Assembly (NCBI GenBank): GCA_963783355.1
Contig: CAWANF010000012.1
Location: forward strand, 193,410-257,409
DNA length: 64,000 bases
Source of the DNA: CAWANF01 sp963783355
GTDB lineage: Bacteria; Bacteroidota; Rhodothermia; Balneolales; DATFMH01
Reading direction: 5' to 3'
A program made the position numbers and the translations under genes. The notes under the pieces were generated by a model. The model was not told where the DNA came from, did no database searches, and saw nothing but the letters and a program-made list of their open reading frames with translations. Shown here one piece after another: positions 9,190 to 17,063 of this stretch (positions within the stretch are counted from its first letter, which is position 1; every line of letters starts with the position of its first letter).

Positions 9190-9656
9190 TAGAAATTACC
9201 ATTCCCGGACAAGAAGTATTGAAAATCAAACAACTCGTTCTCGATTATAACGGAACATTAGCCTGCGACGGACATCTCTTAGACGGAGTGAAAGAACGGA
9301 TTAAACAATTATCCTATCTCATCGATGTTTACGTACTCACGGCCGATACCTTCGGCAATGCCGAAACGGAATTGAAAGAAGTCGATTGTCACCTGATTGT
9401 CATTGGGAAAAATAACCAGGACCAGGAAAAACAACGTTTTTCAGAGAAACTGGGATTGGAGCATACCGCGGCCATCGGGAACGGACGAAATGACCGTTTG
9501 ATGTTGCAACATTCCGCACTTGGTATTATAACCATCCAAACCGAAGGAGCCGCAACGGCTTCTTTATTGTCAGCGGATATCATTTGCACAAATATTAATG
9601 ACGCACTCGACCTGTTGCTGCATCCCAAACGTATCACAGCTACACTAAGAAACTAA
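9186..9656 (+). CDS. HAD-family hydrolase (soluble P-type-ATPase-like)
   Basis: This small 156-residue HAD protein has motif I 'LDYNGTLACDG' (nucleophile Asp in D-x-N-G-T) and motif II 'VYVLTADTFG'. Motif IV is 'AIGNGRNDRLML'. It has no cap domain and no membrane segments. It resembles the COG4087 group of soluble proteins related to the P-domain of P-type ATPases. The ATG overlaps the preceding stop codon (ATGA). The substrate is unknown. Confidence 0.8.
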   Translation: MIEITIPGQEVLKIKQLVLDYNGTLACDGHLLDGVKERIKQLSYLIDVYVLTADTFGNAETELKEVDCHLIVIGKNNQDQEKQRFSEKLGLEHTAAIGNGRNDRLMLQHSALGIITIQTEGAATASLLSADIICTNINDALDLLLHPKRITATLRN

Positions 9657-9734
9657 TTGTTTGAGATTTCTGAATGATGATTGCTCAATTTTCACCCGGA
9701 TATCATATATTCCGGCAATGAAACGTTGACCCTG

Positions 9735-10139
9735 ATGTCATATCAAACAACAAATTCTAAAAGTGTGCAAATGGATAACGAGGAACACATAAAACAGATC
9801 TTGATTTCCGAACTGGGCAAGCCAACGAAATTAGAAAAAGAGCATATCATTTCTCATCCTGATTATACGTTTCTTAAAGAAGAGCTCCCGCAAATCATCA
9901 ATCAGAAGAAGTCCAAGGCTTTTTTTGCTACAACCACGGCTATTTTGACCTTTGCTATCATTGGATTATTTGGATACAACTTTTATCTGGCCGGAGCCAG
10001 TTTAAACATGTTGTATGTGCTCATTGCATGTATCATCCTTTCCGGAACTGCAGGTTATGAATGGGCCGGCTTGAATAAAAAAGAGGTTATCTATAAATTA
10101 CTGAAAGAACTGAGCGAACCTAAAGAATCTTCTTCATAA
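9735..10139 (+). CDS. Small two-helix membrane protein of unknown function
   Basis: The protein has a soluble N-terminal region rich in charged residues. Two adjacent transmembrane helices follow ('AFFATTTAILTFAIIGLFGY' and 'LNMLYVLIACIILSGTAG'), then a short cytoplasmic tail. The frame opens further upstream at a TTG (9681). The ATG at 9735 is my choice and the ATG at 9771 (MDNEEH) is also possible; none has a good ribosome-binding site. It lies directly before another small membrane-protein gene. I do not recognise the family. Confidence 0.55.
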   Translation: MSYQTTNSKSVQMDNEEHIKQILISELGKPTKLEKEHIISHPDYTFLKEELPQIINQKKSKAFFATTTAILTFAIIGLFGYNFYLAGASLNMLYVLIACIILSGTAGYEWAGLNKKEVIYKLLKELSEPKESSS

Positions 10140-10161
10140 TAATATTTCCGGAGATGTTTCA

Positions 10162-10374
10162 TTGAACATTAAACGGATCATATTCAACTTTCTGATAATC
10201 TTCATCATCAGCCTGATTGTCGCTGCTTTCTCGACTTATTTCTATAATCTTTTTATTCATCACACAGGGCTGTTCGATTGGGGAACGGCTGTTCGGCTAG
10301 CCATCCTATTCGGCATCATTTACACCTGGCTGGAGTATAGGCGAAACCGCTTGAACCAAAAGGAACAAGAATAA
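10162..10374 (+). CDS. Small membrane protein, TTG start
   Basis: This 70-residue protein has two hydrophobic segments (residues ~5-30 and ~40-58), predicted transmembrane, and a basic C-terminal tail. The start is decided by a Shine-Dalgarno GGAG about 8 bases upstream of a TTG at 10162. The nearby ATG at 10154 is followed immediately by a stop. It lies 22 bp after the preceding membrane-protein gene and is likely in the same transcript. The family is not recognised. Confidence 0.55.
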   Translation: MNIKRIIFNFLIIFIISLIVAAFSTYFYNLFIHHTGLFDWGTAVRLAILFGIIYTWLEYRRNRLNQKEQE

Positions 10375-10571
10375 TATCCATCTGCGTTTTTTTATTAATT
10401 CCGGAATCAGGCCAGCTATATTATTTACAATAAATTGATTTTTCGATGCCGAATTTGTCCCGACTTATGATTATTTTTACTGCTGTTTCATTAACAGAAC
10501 GAAACAGATACGCCTGCTGTTTAATGGACATTACATCACGGTGCTTAAAACAACTTAATGACTTTTGATCT

Positions 10572-11261
10572 ATGACCCAATCCAATACCCGTCAACATTT
10601 TGCAGTTATATTCGACATGGACGGGGTAATTGTCGATAGTAATCCGGCACATAAAATCGCGTTAAAAGCTTTTTGTAAACAGCATGGATACGACTTATCC
10701 GACCAGGAAATGATCGCCAAAATTTACGGCAGAACCAATAAAGACTGGATTGCCAATCTGTTCCGGGATAATCTGACATGGGAAGAACAACGCAAATTTG
10801 CTGCAGAGAAAGAACAACTTTTCCGTGAAATTTACGAGAAAGACATCAAACCGGTTAACGGACTCATTCCTTTTTTGAATGATCTGAAAAACAATAGTGT
10901 CCCGCGCGCAATTGCAACTTCCGCTCCCCGTTCGAATGTCGATTTTACCATTGAGAAAACCGGCATTGAATCTTTTTTTGATATTATCCTGGATGAATCT
11001 CACGTCACCGTCGGAAAACCAGAACCGGAAGTATACCTGAAAACGGCAGAGGCACTCGACTTCGATCCTTCAAATTGTATCGTTATTGAAGATTCATTGT
11101 CGGGAGTTGAAGCTGCAAAAAGAGCCGGCTGCAAAGTCATAGCTATTACCACCACGCATACTGCGGATGAATTCGACGGTGTAGATTTGGTTATCGATGA
11201 TTTTACAAATTTATCTGTCACTCAATTGAGTGATTTGGTCTTCACTTCCGTTCAAAACTAA
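10572..11261 (+). CDS. HAD-superfamily phosphatase, beta-phosphoglucomutase-like
   Basis: This 229-residue protein has HAD motif I 'FDMDGVIVDSNPAH', a helical cap (C1) with 'KIYGRTNKDWI', and motif II 'AIATSAPRSNVD'. The lysine motif is in 'VGKPEPEVYL' and motif IV is 'CIVIEDSLSGVEAAKRAG'. This layout is that of the beta-phosphoglucomutase/phosphoglycolate phosphatase subfamily. The exact sugar-phosphate substrate cannot be inferred. The DUF423 gene begins 9 bp after the stop codon. Confidence 0.88.
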   Translation: MTQSNTRQHFAVIFDMDGVIVDSNPAHKIALKAFCKQHGYDLSDQEMIAKIYGRTNKDWIANLFRDNLTWEEQRKFAAEKEQLFREIYEKDIKPVNGLIPFLNDLKNNSVPRAIATSAPRSNVDFTIEKTGIESFFDIILDESHVTVGKPEPEVYLKTAEALDFDPSNCIVIEDSLSGVEAAKRAGCKVIAITTTHTADEFDGVDLVIDDFTNLSVTQLSDLVFTSVQN

Positions 11262-11270
11262 TCACTGATA

Positions 11271-11648
11271 ATGGCCAGAAAATTCCTGTTTTTAGGCAGT
11301 TTAAACGCAATGCTCGCCGTCATCATAGGCGCATTCGGGGCTCATGTGCTTAGATTCAGGATTTCTCCGGAGATGATGCAGATTTACCATACCTCGTCTC
11401 AATACCATTTTTATCACGCCCTGGGTTTACTGGCCGTAGGTTTGATGGCATATCATAAACCCGCTTCCCGGATTATCCGCTGGTCTGGCTGGCTGATGTT
11501 TTGGGGCATTGTCATTTTCTCGGGAAGTCTTTATGTACTGAGCCTGACCGGAATTTTATGGCTCGGTGCCATCACCCCGATTGGTGGCACGGCTTTCATC
11601 ATCGCGTGGGCGCTTCTCGCCTATGCCGCATGGGTTGAATTTAAGTAA
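11271..11648 (+). CDS. DUF423 (YgdD-family) membrane protein
   Basis: This 125-residue protein has four hydrophobic helices. It shows the DUF423 pattern 'GSLNAMLAVIIGAFGAH' at the N-terminus, 'YHFYHALGLLAVG' in the middle and 'GAITPIGGTAFIIAW' near the end. Members are small inner-membrane proteins of unknown function found in many bacteria. It sits between a HAD phosphatase and an oxygenase gene with short spacers on both sides. Confidence 0.9.
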   Translation: MARKFLFLGSLNAMLAVIIGAFGAHVLRFRISPEMMQIYHTSSQYHFYHALGLLAVGLMAYHKPASRIIRWSGWLMFWGIVIFSGSLYVLSLTGILWLGAITPIGGTAFIIAWALLAYAAWVEFK

Positions 11649-11672
11649 TGTCATCTCTTTAGATTCCTTCCT

Positions 11673-12275
11673 ATGGATATAGCCCAAAGCATATCTAAAA
11701 TCACCGATGAAATAGCGGATAAAGGCTGGTCGATCACCCCGGATTTTTTCCCGGAGGACTATACACGGGCATTGTTTCAGGAGTCAAAAGCATTATGGAA
11801 TGAAGGAGAATTTCGCAAAGCCGGAGTTGGAGTAGGCAAAAACCTGCAGGTCCGGCCGGAAATCCGGAGTGATAATGTGCTTTGGCTCAATCCTGATGAA
11901 CTCTCAGCGAATCAACAGGCTTATTGGGATACCATCGATATTTTAAGAAAATCGATAAATGAATCTTTTTATTTAAATCTGAGCAAATTTGAGGCACATT
12001 TTGCCGTTTATCAGCCCGGATCTTTTTATAAGAAACATCTGGATCAGTTTAAAGATGTGAAGTATAGGCTCATCTCGTGCATCCTTTATCTTAATTTCGA
12101 CTGGAAGGCTCATTATGGTGGCCAACTTCGTATTTATCAAGATGATACCTTCACGGACTTCACCCCTTCCGCCGGAACGTTTGCCTGTTTTCGCAGTGAT
12201 ACCATATACCACGAAGTACTGTCCTGCTCCAAAACCCGGTATAGTCTGACCGGGTGGCTCAGGCGCAATTCATAA
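11673..12275 (+). CDS. 2-oxoglutarate/Fe(II)-dependent oxygenase (prolyl 4-hydroxylase-like)
   Basis: This 200-residue protein has a double-stranded beta-helix oxygenase domain over its C-terminal half. The iron-binding triad is visible as H122-x-D124 ('KKHLDQF') and H180 ('IYHEVL'). The 2-oxoglutarate-binding arginine is R189 in 'TRYSLTGW'. This matches the SM-20/PHD-like prolyl hydroxylase family, which hydroxylates protein side chains. The target is unknown. The gene ends 14 bp before the convergent DUF190 gene. Confidence 0.88.
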   Translation: MDIAQSISKITDEIADKGWSITPDFFPEDYTRALFQESKALWNEGEFRKAGVGVGKNLQVRPEIRSDNVLWLNPDELSANQQAYWDTIDILRKSINESFYLNLSKFEAHFAVYQPGSFYKKHLDQFKDVKYRLISCILYLNFDWKAHYGGQLRIYQDDTFTDFTPSAGTFACFRSDTIYHEVLSCSKTRYSLTGWLRRNS

Positions 12276-12289
12276 AAGGAAATGAACCG

Positions 12290-12643
12290 CTATTTCTTCT
12301 TTGTCGGGTGATAGTAAATCACATCCGCTTTTTCAACCGTAACCAATCCGCCGCAATTACTTTCTTCAAACAGTCGGTTTACGGTCTTCAGAAATTCATT
12401 GATTTTCTCCTCGACATCCACAATTTCGACTACAATTGGCATATCTTCGGAAATCTCTATCATCTTACTGCGATGAATCAGGCTGTTAGCCCCATACGAC
12501 ATAACGCCCCGGGTCACTGTAGCTCCGGCTAAATGTTGTTTCTTTGCTGCATAAACCAATTCTTCATATAGTGGTGAGTGACCAACTTTATCCAGTTCTC
12601 CAATGAAAATGCGTAAAAGTTTTGAATTCGGATCGTTTATCAT
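12290..12643 (-). CDS. DUF190 protein, CrcB-associated
   Basis: This 117-residue protein begins with the DUF190 pattern 'LLRIFIGELDKVGHSPLYEE', followed by 'LAGATVTRGVMSYG' and a beta-strand-rich remainder. DUF190 proteins have a PII-like ferredoxin fold and are commonly found beside crcB. Here it follows crcB by 4 bp in the same operon, under a fluoride riboswitch. A regulatory or accessory role in fluoride export is inferred from that context only. Confidence 0.88.
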   Translation of the reverse strand: MINDPNSKLLRIFIGELDKVGHSPLYEELVYAAKKQHLAGATVTRGVMSYGANSLIHRSKMIEISEDMPIVVEIVDVEEKINEFLKTVNRLFEESNCGGLVTVEKADVIYYHPTKKK

Positions 12644-12647
12644 AGCC

Positions 12648-13019
12648 TTATACCATTTTAATGAATAATGAACCTAAATAGACGGCAACCAGCCCGAGGA
12701 AAAAACTGAAACCGGCATAAAGGGATGCATATAAGAACTGGCCATCCTGCATTAAGGTCATGCTTTCGTAAGAAAATGAGGAAAAGGTAGTAAATCCACC
12801 ACAAAAACCGGTTGCGAGAAGAACCCGGTATTCCGCCGGCATACTGCCCTTCATAGACAAGGCATAAATCATCCCGATGATGAAACAACCCAGGATATTA
12901 ACGGTCATGGTTCCGAAAGGAAACGAGGTAAGTAAATTTCCCTGAACCAGCTGTGCGATGAGATACCGGCCTACACTACCGGCAAAACCTCCGATACCAA
13001 CAAGAATGATATACTTCAT
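12648..13019 (-). CDS. crcB: Fluoride exporter CrcB (Fluc channel)
   Basis: This 123-residue protein has four hydrophobic helices. Family signatures are 'GGFAGSVGRYLIA' near the N-terminus, 'FPFGTMTVNILGCFIIG' in helix 2 and 'TGFCGGFTTFSSFSYES' in helix 3, which contains the phenylalanines and serine/threonine of the fluoride pathway. Fluc/CrcB proteins are dimeric fluoride channels that relieve fluoride toxicity. The upstream leader contains a fluoride riboswitch, which strongly supports this function. DUF190 follows in the same operon. Confidence 0.95.
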   Translation of the reverse strand: MKYIILVGIGGFAGSVGRYLIAQLVQGNLLTSFPFGTMTVNILGCFIIGMIYALSMKGSMPAEYRVLLATGFCGGFTTFSSFSYESMTLMQDGQFLYASLYAGFSFFLGLVAVYLGSLFIKMV

Positions 13020-13059
13020 GTTCAGTTACTGATTTAATTTTTAATTGCTTTTAAGATTC

Positions 13060-13110
13060 AGTAGGAGTCATCAGTCTTGTCGGACGGTTATGGTGAACTC
13101 CATCACCAAG
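13060..13110 (-). promoter_or_regulatory. Fluoride riboswitch (crcB motif)
   Basis: On the minus strand the leader of crcB reads GGTGATGG (13107-13100), GTTCACC (13098-13092), AACCG (13089-13085) and CTGATGACTCCTAC (13074-13061). These are the invariant segments of the crcB-motif aptamer in the right order and spacing; GGTGA pairs with TCACC and the pseudoknot partners are present. It ends about 41 bases before the crcB start codon. Fluoride binding is expected to switch on crcB-DUF190 expression. No clear intrinsic terminator stem follows, so control may act at translation. Confidence 0.93.
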
Positions 13111-13215
13111 TCGACAAATTTAAGGAAAATTGGTTAAGTATAAAATTACTAAACACTTTTTTACGATTTTAAACCAATTGTGGATTTCTGCTGTTCAGAA
13201 TATGGTTTAAAAGGG

Positions 13216-14195
13216 TTATACCGCCATATAATACCATTCATTGGGAGACGCAAAGCGGCAACGTGGCACATCATTCGTGTCAAGACGGGGTAATTCCAGG
13301 GGATTGAAATCATCAAAATCGGCCACGTCAGCCGTTCCGGTAAATCCCAGGCGGCAATTAAAAGATTTCAAAATATCGATGGTGTCGTTATTATACGATC
13401 CAAATGGATATGACACACTCAGTTTATTCAAATCCATTCCAAGATCTTTTAACATCCCGACAGATGCTTTTATTTCTTCAGTTTGTTCTTTTTTTGAAAG
13501 CTTCCCCAGCCATTGATGACTGCCGCCTATGATTCCAAAAGCCATACCGTGATGAATCATTGAACGTATCTGATCACTGTTCATGTACAAATTCCTGCAA
13601 AATACTTCCTGATCAATACCAACAAAATGGTCAAAAAGACGATCAGCAATTTGCTCTCTTTGAATACGTGGTAAGCCAAACTGCAGTAACTGCTTGATCA
13701 ATCGAATGTCTCCGGAATCATAATTATGGCCATCGTTTCCATTTACGGAGTATAATTTACTTCCCAGGGGAATGGCTGTGCCCGTCTTTTTCAATTCGCA
13801 AGACAAAGCATCCTTTACATCGGAAACGGAATCAGCTGTAGCAAGGATAAAATGTATTTTGTGTGGCTGCAAGTACTCTTTTCTGTTTTAGCGCCTCTGT
13901 TTCGCTGTAAAATACACCTTGTATTCCCCGATCCATAAGAATGGGAAACACGTTTTTATAATGATCCAGCAGATTGTCGTTGAACGTCAGCAAAACACTT
14001 CTTTTAGGCAAATGCGACTTTCCATCAATTGCATGGATAACCTGATCGATCGAAATAAATTCATAATGTTCCTGCAGGTAATCCAGTTGTTTTTCAAAGT
14101 TTTCTATATCCAGACCTTTAACAGCCGGGTAATAGGAGTATATTTAAATCCCTGATATAATGATAGACTATGGCGGTAAACTTACGATGTCTCAT
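13216..14195 (-). pseudogene. Decayed polysaccharide deacetylase (NodB-like), two frameshifts
   Basis: A polysaccharide deacetylase homologue can be followed through all three frames. It starts MRHRKFTAIVYHYIRDL at 14195, shifts frame near 14140, continues as 'AVKGLDIENFEKQLDYLQEH' and 'SVLLTFNDNLLDHY', then shifts again near 13875. From there it enters the 218-codon open frame 'PHKIHFILATA' to 'SYPFGSYN'. The catalytic DDG of NodB domains (usually LTFDDGY) reads NDN, so the metal-binding aspartate is also altered. This combination points to a pseudogene rather than a sequencing slip alone. The intact family de-N- or O-acetylates envelope polysaccharides. The adjacent DUF268 gene is also polysaccharide-associated in other genomes. 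Confidence 0.75.
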
Positions 14196-14312
14196 CTTAT
14201 CCCCCTGAAAAACCGTTGTTGAATTGTTAAAACAACCTCTTAATAAAGGTTACAATAGTACAGGGACAAATTTTAATGAGATATTTTTAATAAAAGGAAG
14301 GTAAATACAACC

Positions 14313-15101
14313 TTAAATTTTCGTCATTTCAAAGATTCCGCAACCATAGTGACAGGAAAAATTCTGATTGATATTTTGTTCCGAAAGTGGTGCATCACGA
14401 TGCAAATCTCCCCTGTCATCCACATAAGAAAACGTTTCGATTTTATATTTACCATCGAATAATTTCAACAAATAGGCGACAGAAAAAACTCTGTGTGCAT
14501 TGAATTCTATCCTTTGAGGGCCAATGGGTGTAGAAAAATAAAATTTCCCACCTTTTTTTAAAGAACGGTAAATATTATTCAATCCTTTTATATGTCCATC
14601 GGCATCAATCGTATCACCATAACGCCCAAGTCCGAAATGTTCAATGGCATGCAAACAGGAAATGGAATCGCAATAATCGTCAAAACCTGGATTTTCGACG
14701 CTAAAATCGGCTTTTAAGAAGTTAATCTGCGGTATGGTATTTTTTAAATCACGAATATCAATCACATCAATCTCTCTGAAACTAGCCACATGAGCAACAA
14801 AACCATCCGTCCTTGAACCGATATCCAGATGTTTTTCAGGATTATTCTTAAATATTTTTTGAGCCACATATAAATCCTGATGAAAGTAATGCCCGGATAA
14901 TACTCCACTCTCCTCAAAGCGGTCATCCAGGCACGGGTAAAGTCTCGTTATTTTGAAATCATCCCGACCTGCCAGCTGTTCCCTGATCAGTTTTAAATCT
15001 CGCTTAAAGTAAGGATAACCTTTCAGGTTTTTGCGAAATTTTGACGGATAAATCCCGGCTGTATGGATCCACAATGTCGCTTGCTTTACAAATTTTCCCA
15101 T
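14313..15101 (-). CDS. DUF268 protein, methyltransferase-like
   Basis: This 262-residue protein has a Rossmann-type start 'KHLDIGSRTDGFVAHVASF' and 'DVIDIRDL', then 'SISCLHAIEHFGLGRYGD', 'LKKGGKFYFSTPIG' and 'RIEFNAHRVFS'. These resemble SAM-dependent methyltransferase motifs and the DUF268 family. DUF268 members are often found in surface-polysaccharide loci. A role in sugar modification is inferred from this and from the decayed deacetylase beside it. There is no signal peptide. The gene starts beside a 419-bp AT-rich spacer. Confidence 0.65.
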   Translation of the reverse strand: MGKFVKQATLWIHTAGIYPSKFRKNLKGYPYFKRDLKLIREQLAGRDDFKITRLYPCLDDRFEESGVLSGHYFHQDLYVAQKIFKNNPEKHLDIGSRTDGFVAHVASFREIDVIDIRDLKNTIPQINFLKADFSVENPGFDDYCDSISCLHAIEHFGLGRYGDTIDADGHIKGLNNIYRSLKKGGKFYFSTPIGPQRIEFNAHRVFSVAYLLKLFDGKYKIETFSYVDDRGDLHRDAPLSEQNINQNFSCHYGCGIFEMTKI

Positions 15102-15520
15102 ATCATCAAAAATAAAATAACTGAAGTTGCCAGAGACAAAATATTGTCCCGGAATTTAGTACAATGAAACTAATTTTTATTTCAGATAAAAAAATCAAGG
15201 TAGGTGATCAAGATATTTCCGGCAATAAAAAAATTAACTTAAACGTGCACCAAATACCGAAAACCAATTTGACTAACAATTTAAAATAAGTTCTTTTCAA
15301 ATTTTTGAAATGGTCTCCTTTGGAAATACCGTATTGTCCTCAATTACAATAGATTAATCAGATATATCAAAATTCTTAAGAAACGTGAATTTTCAAACCA
15401 TAACGAATACTAAAATTTTCACTATTAACTAAAAATGATTCCTGCTATATTTAAGACATAGGTGTATTAAATAGAACATCTAAACGTACAACATCAAGAG
15501 ACCTGAAGATAAGTTGCATT
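15102..15520. other. AT-rich intergenic region
   Basis: No coding frame, RNA gene or clear hairpin is visible here. It separates divergent genes and must hold their promoters, but no convincing promoter motif could be assigned. Confidence 0.5.
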
Positions 15521-15970
15521 ATGGAACTCACTAAAATTCTAACTTCTGATGCCGAAGTTATCATCAAAGAAGCAACGGACAAATTGAATGATGCCCGCCT
15601 TAGAAATTATCAAAAAGTAGACCGGCCGGTTTTGCGGTCCTGTTTAACCAGGTTATTCGAATTGACCGTTGAAAGCATCAAAAATAGTAATCTTCTTGCA
15701 TTGAACGAATATATAGACAAAATCTCAAGAGAACGTTATTTCTCGGGTTTTGAGCTGTACGAAGTTCAAACCGCATTTAACGCACTTGAAGAAGCCATCT
15801 GGAATGATATCGTTTCTAAAGTCAATCAAGATGAGTTGGTAGACTCTATCAGTGTTATCAGCCGGGTTATGGGTGCCGGAAAGGAATTCCTGGCCTGCAA
15901 TTACGTTAGAATGGCTAAACTGAACAAAAAGTACACCCCTGACGTTACGGTTCTGAGAAAGGGAATTTAA
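15521..15970 (+). CDS. Small alpha-helical protein resembling RsbRD N-terminal sensory domain
   Basis: This 149-residue, wholly helical protein has the pattern 'RPVLRSCLTRLFELTVESIK' then 'SGFELYEVQTAFNALEEAIW'. That resembles the RsbT co-antagonist RsbRD N-terminal domain, a helical domain that usually precedes a histidine kinase or STAS domain. Here it stands alone without an output domain. If the similarity is real, it may act by protein-protein contact in stress signalling. It lies in a sparse AT-rich region, with no operon partner within 370 bp. No clear Shine-Dalgarno precedes the ATG. Confidence 0.5.
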   Translation: MELTKILTSDAEVIIKEATDKLNDARLRNYQKVDRPVLRSCLTRLFELTVESIKNSNLLALNEYIDKISRERYFSGFELYEVQTAFNALEEAIWNDIVSKVNQDELVDSISVISRVMGAGKEFLACNYVRMAKLNKKYTPDVTVLRKGI

Positions 15971-16342
15971 TCCTTTTCCAATATTTAATTTTATTTGTCA
16001 GGTTTTAGTTTCACAGATTATAGATATAAAAGACTATTTTATCCTTAAATTTTTTGACCATTTTTTATCCATGTTCATAATAATATTTTAATAAACCTTT
16101 CTCATTCTTTTATATATCATGGATACACATACAGGTAAAAATTATAACCTATAATTGATAGGATGGCATAGGTTTATAATAACTTTTTAAAAACGGTGTC
16201 AGATTTTATACTACAACAGTATACGCAATATACTCATAGTATACATCAATGAGATTTACGATACTGATTTTACGTTTGGGTAATTTTAATTTTTTAGAAA
16301 TTTTTAAAACTATTTCATCATTCGAACTCTATAAGGATTATC
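15971..16342. other. AT-rich intergenic region with spaced AGTATAC repeats
   Basis: No gene is visible. AGTATAC occurs at 16218-16224 and again at 16238-16244, exactly 20 bp apart, with a related TATAC at 16229-16233. This lies about 100 bp before the next start codon and could be an operator. The rest is low-complexity AT-rich sequence. Confidence 0.45.
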
Positions 16343-16888
16343 ATGAGCTACTTGAAATCTCTACTGACCATCGTATTCATGGAAACATATTATATCTCAG
16401 ATAATAAAAATCCTACGAGCATCTTTTTAATTGGTTTTACACAGTCTCAATTAAACTCTATTGAACGGGAAACTACCGATTCCCTGAGTGAAATTAATCG
16501 TATTTACAGAGTCATAGATTGTGAAAACCTGGCTGAGAAAGAAATCATGGATGTGATTAATAAAAAATATTCGTATTCCATGGACGAGGCTCTGAATAAT
16601 CTTCAAAAGACATTTAAGAATGAACAAATTGTTTATATCGTCAAGAATCTCTCAAAATCCCGTATTGCTGGCGACAAAGGTGTATATGCAAGAAATATGA
16701 TGGATATTCTTCAAAAGTCTACCAAAAACAGCCTGTCCTCAAGGACCGACCTCATTTATATAGATTATGCAAGTTTCCTCGAAAAAAACTGGGATCTCCT
16801 TGGAAACCACATTATTTATAATTACCTGACCAAAAGTGATGAGCTTCAACAATTACTTACAAAAAGTATTCCGATTTGCGTTAACTAA
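16343..16888 (+). CDS. Protein of unknown function
   Basis: I do not recognise this 181-residue protein. It shows alternating hydrophobic strands ('SIFLIGFT', 'QIVYIVKNLS', 'TDLIYIDYASFLE') separated by charged helices, suggesting a soluble alpha/beta fold, but there is no P-loop or catalytic signature. The ATG at 16343 is supported by AAGGA at 16333-16337; the ATG at 16379 is an alternative. It has no operon partner and is bordered by long AT-rich spacers, like the gene before it. Confidence 0.55.
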   Translation: MSYLKSLLTIVFMETYYISDNKNPTSIFLIGFTQSQLNSIERETTDSLSEINRIYRVIDCENLAEKEIMDVINKKYSYSMDEALNNLQKTFKNEQIVYIVKNLSKSRIAGDKGVYARNMMDILQKSTKNSLSSRTDLIYIDYASFLEKNWDLLGNHIIYNYLTKSDELQQLLTKSIPICVN

Positions 16889-17063
16889 TCTTAACAGAAA
16901 AGACAACTATTACGATACACATTATAATAGTTATTGTCAGATACTTTTTTCGATAAAAAAACATAATTACAACATAATAATTACAGATATCTAATTGAAA
17001 ATTTCCATTATTCGGGTTTAATATTCTAACAGGGTAATTAGAATGTATATTTTGGGAGGGAGT

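Noticed and set aside
12254..12532. Plus-strand reading frame over the DUF190 gene
   Set aside because: It is antisense to a clear DUF190 gene and lies in the shadow of its codon pattern.
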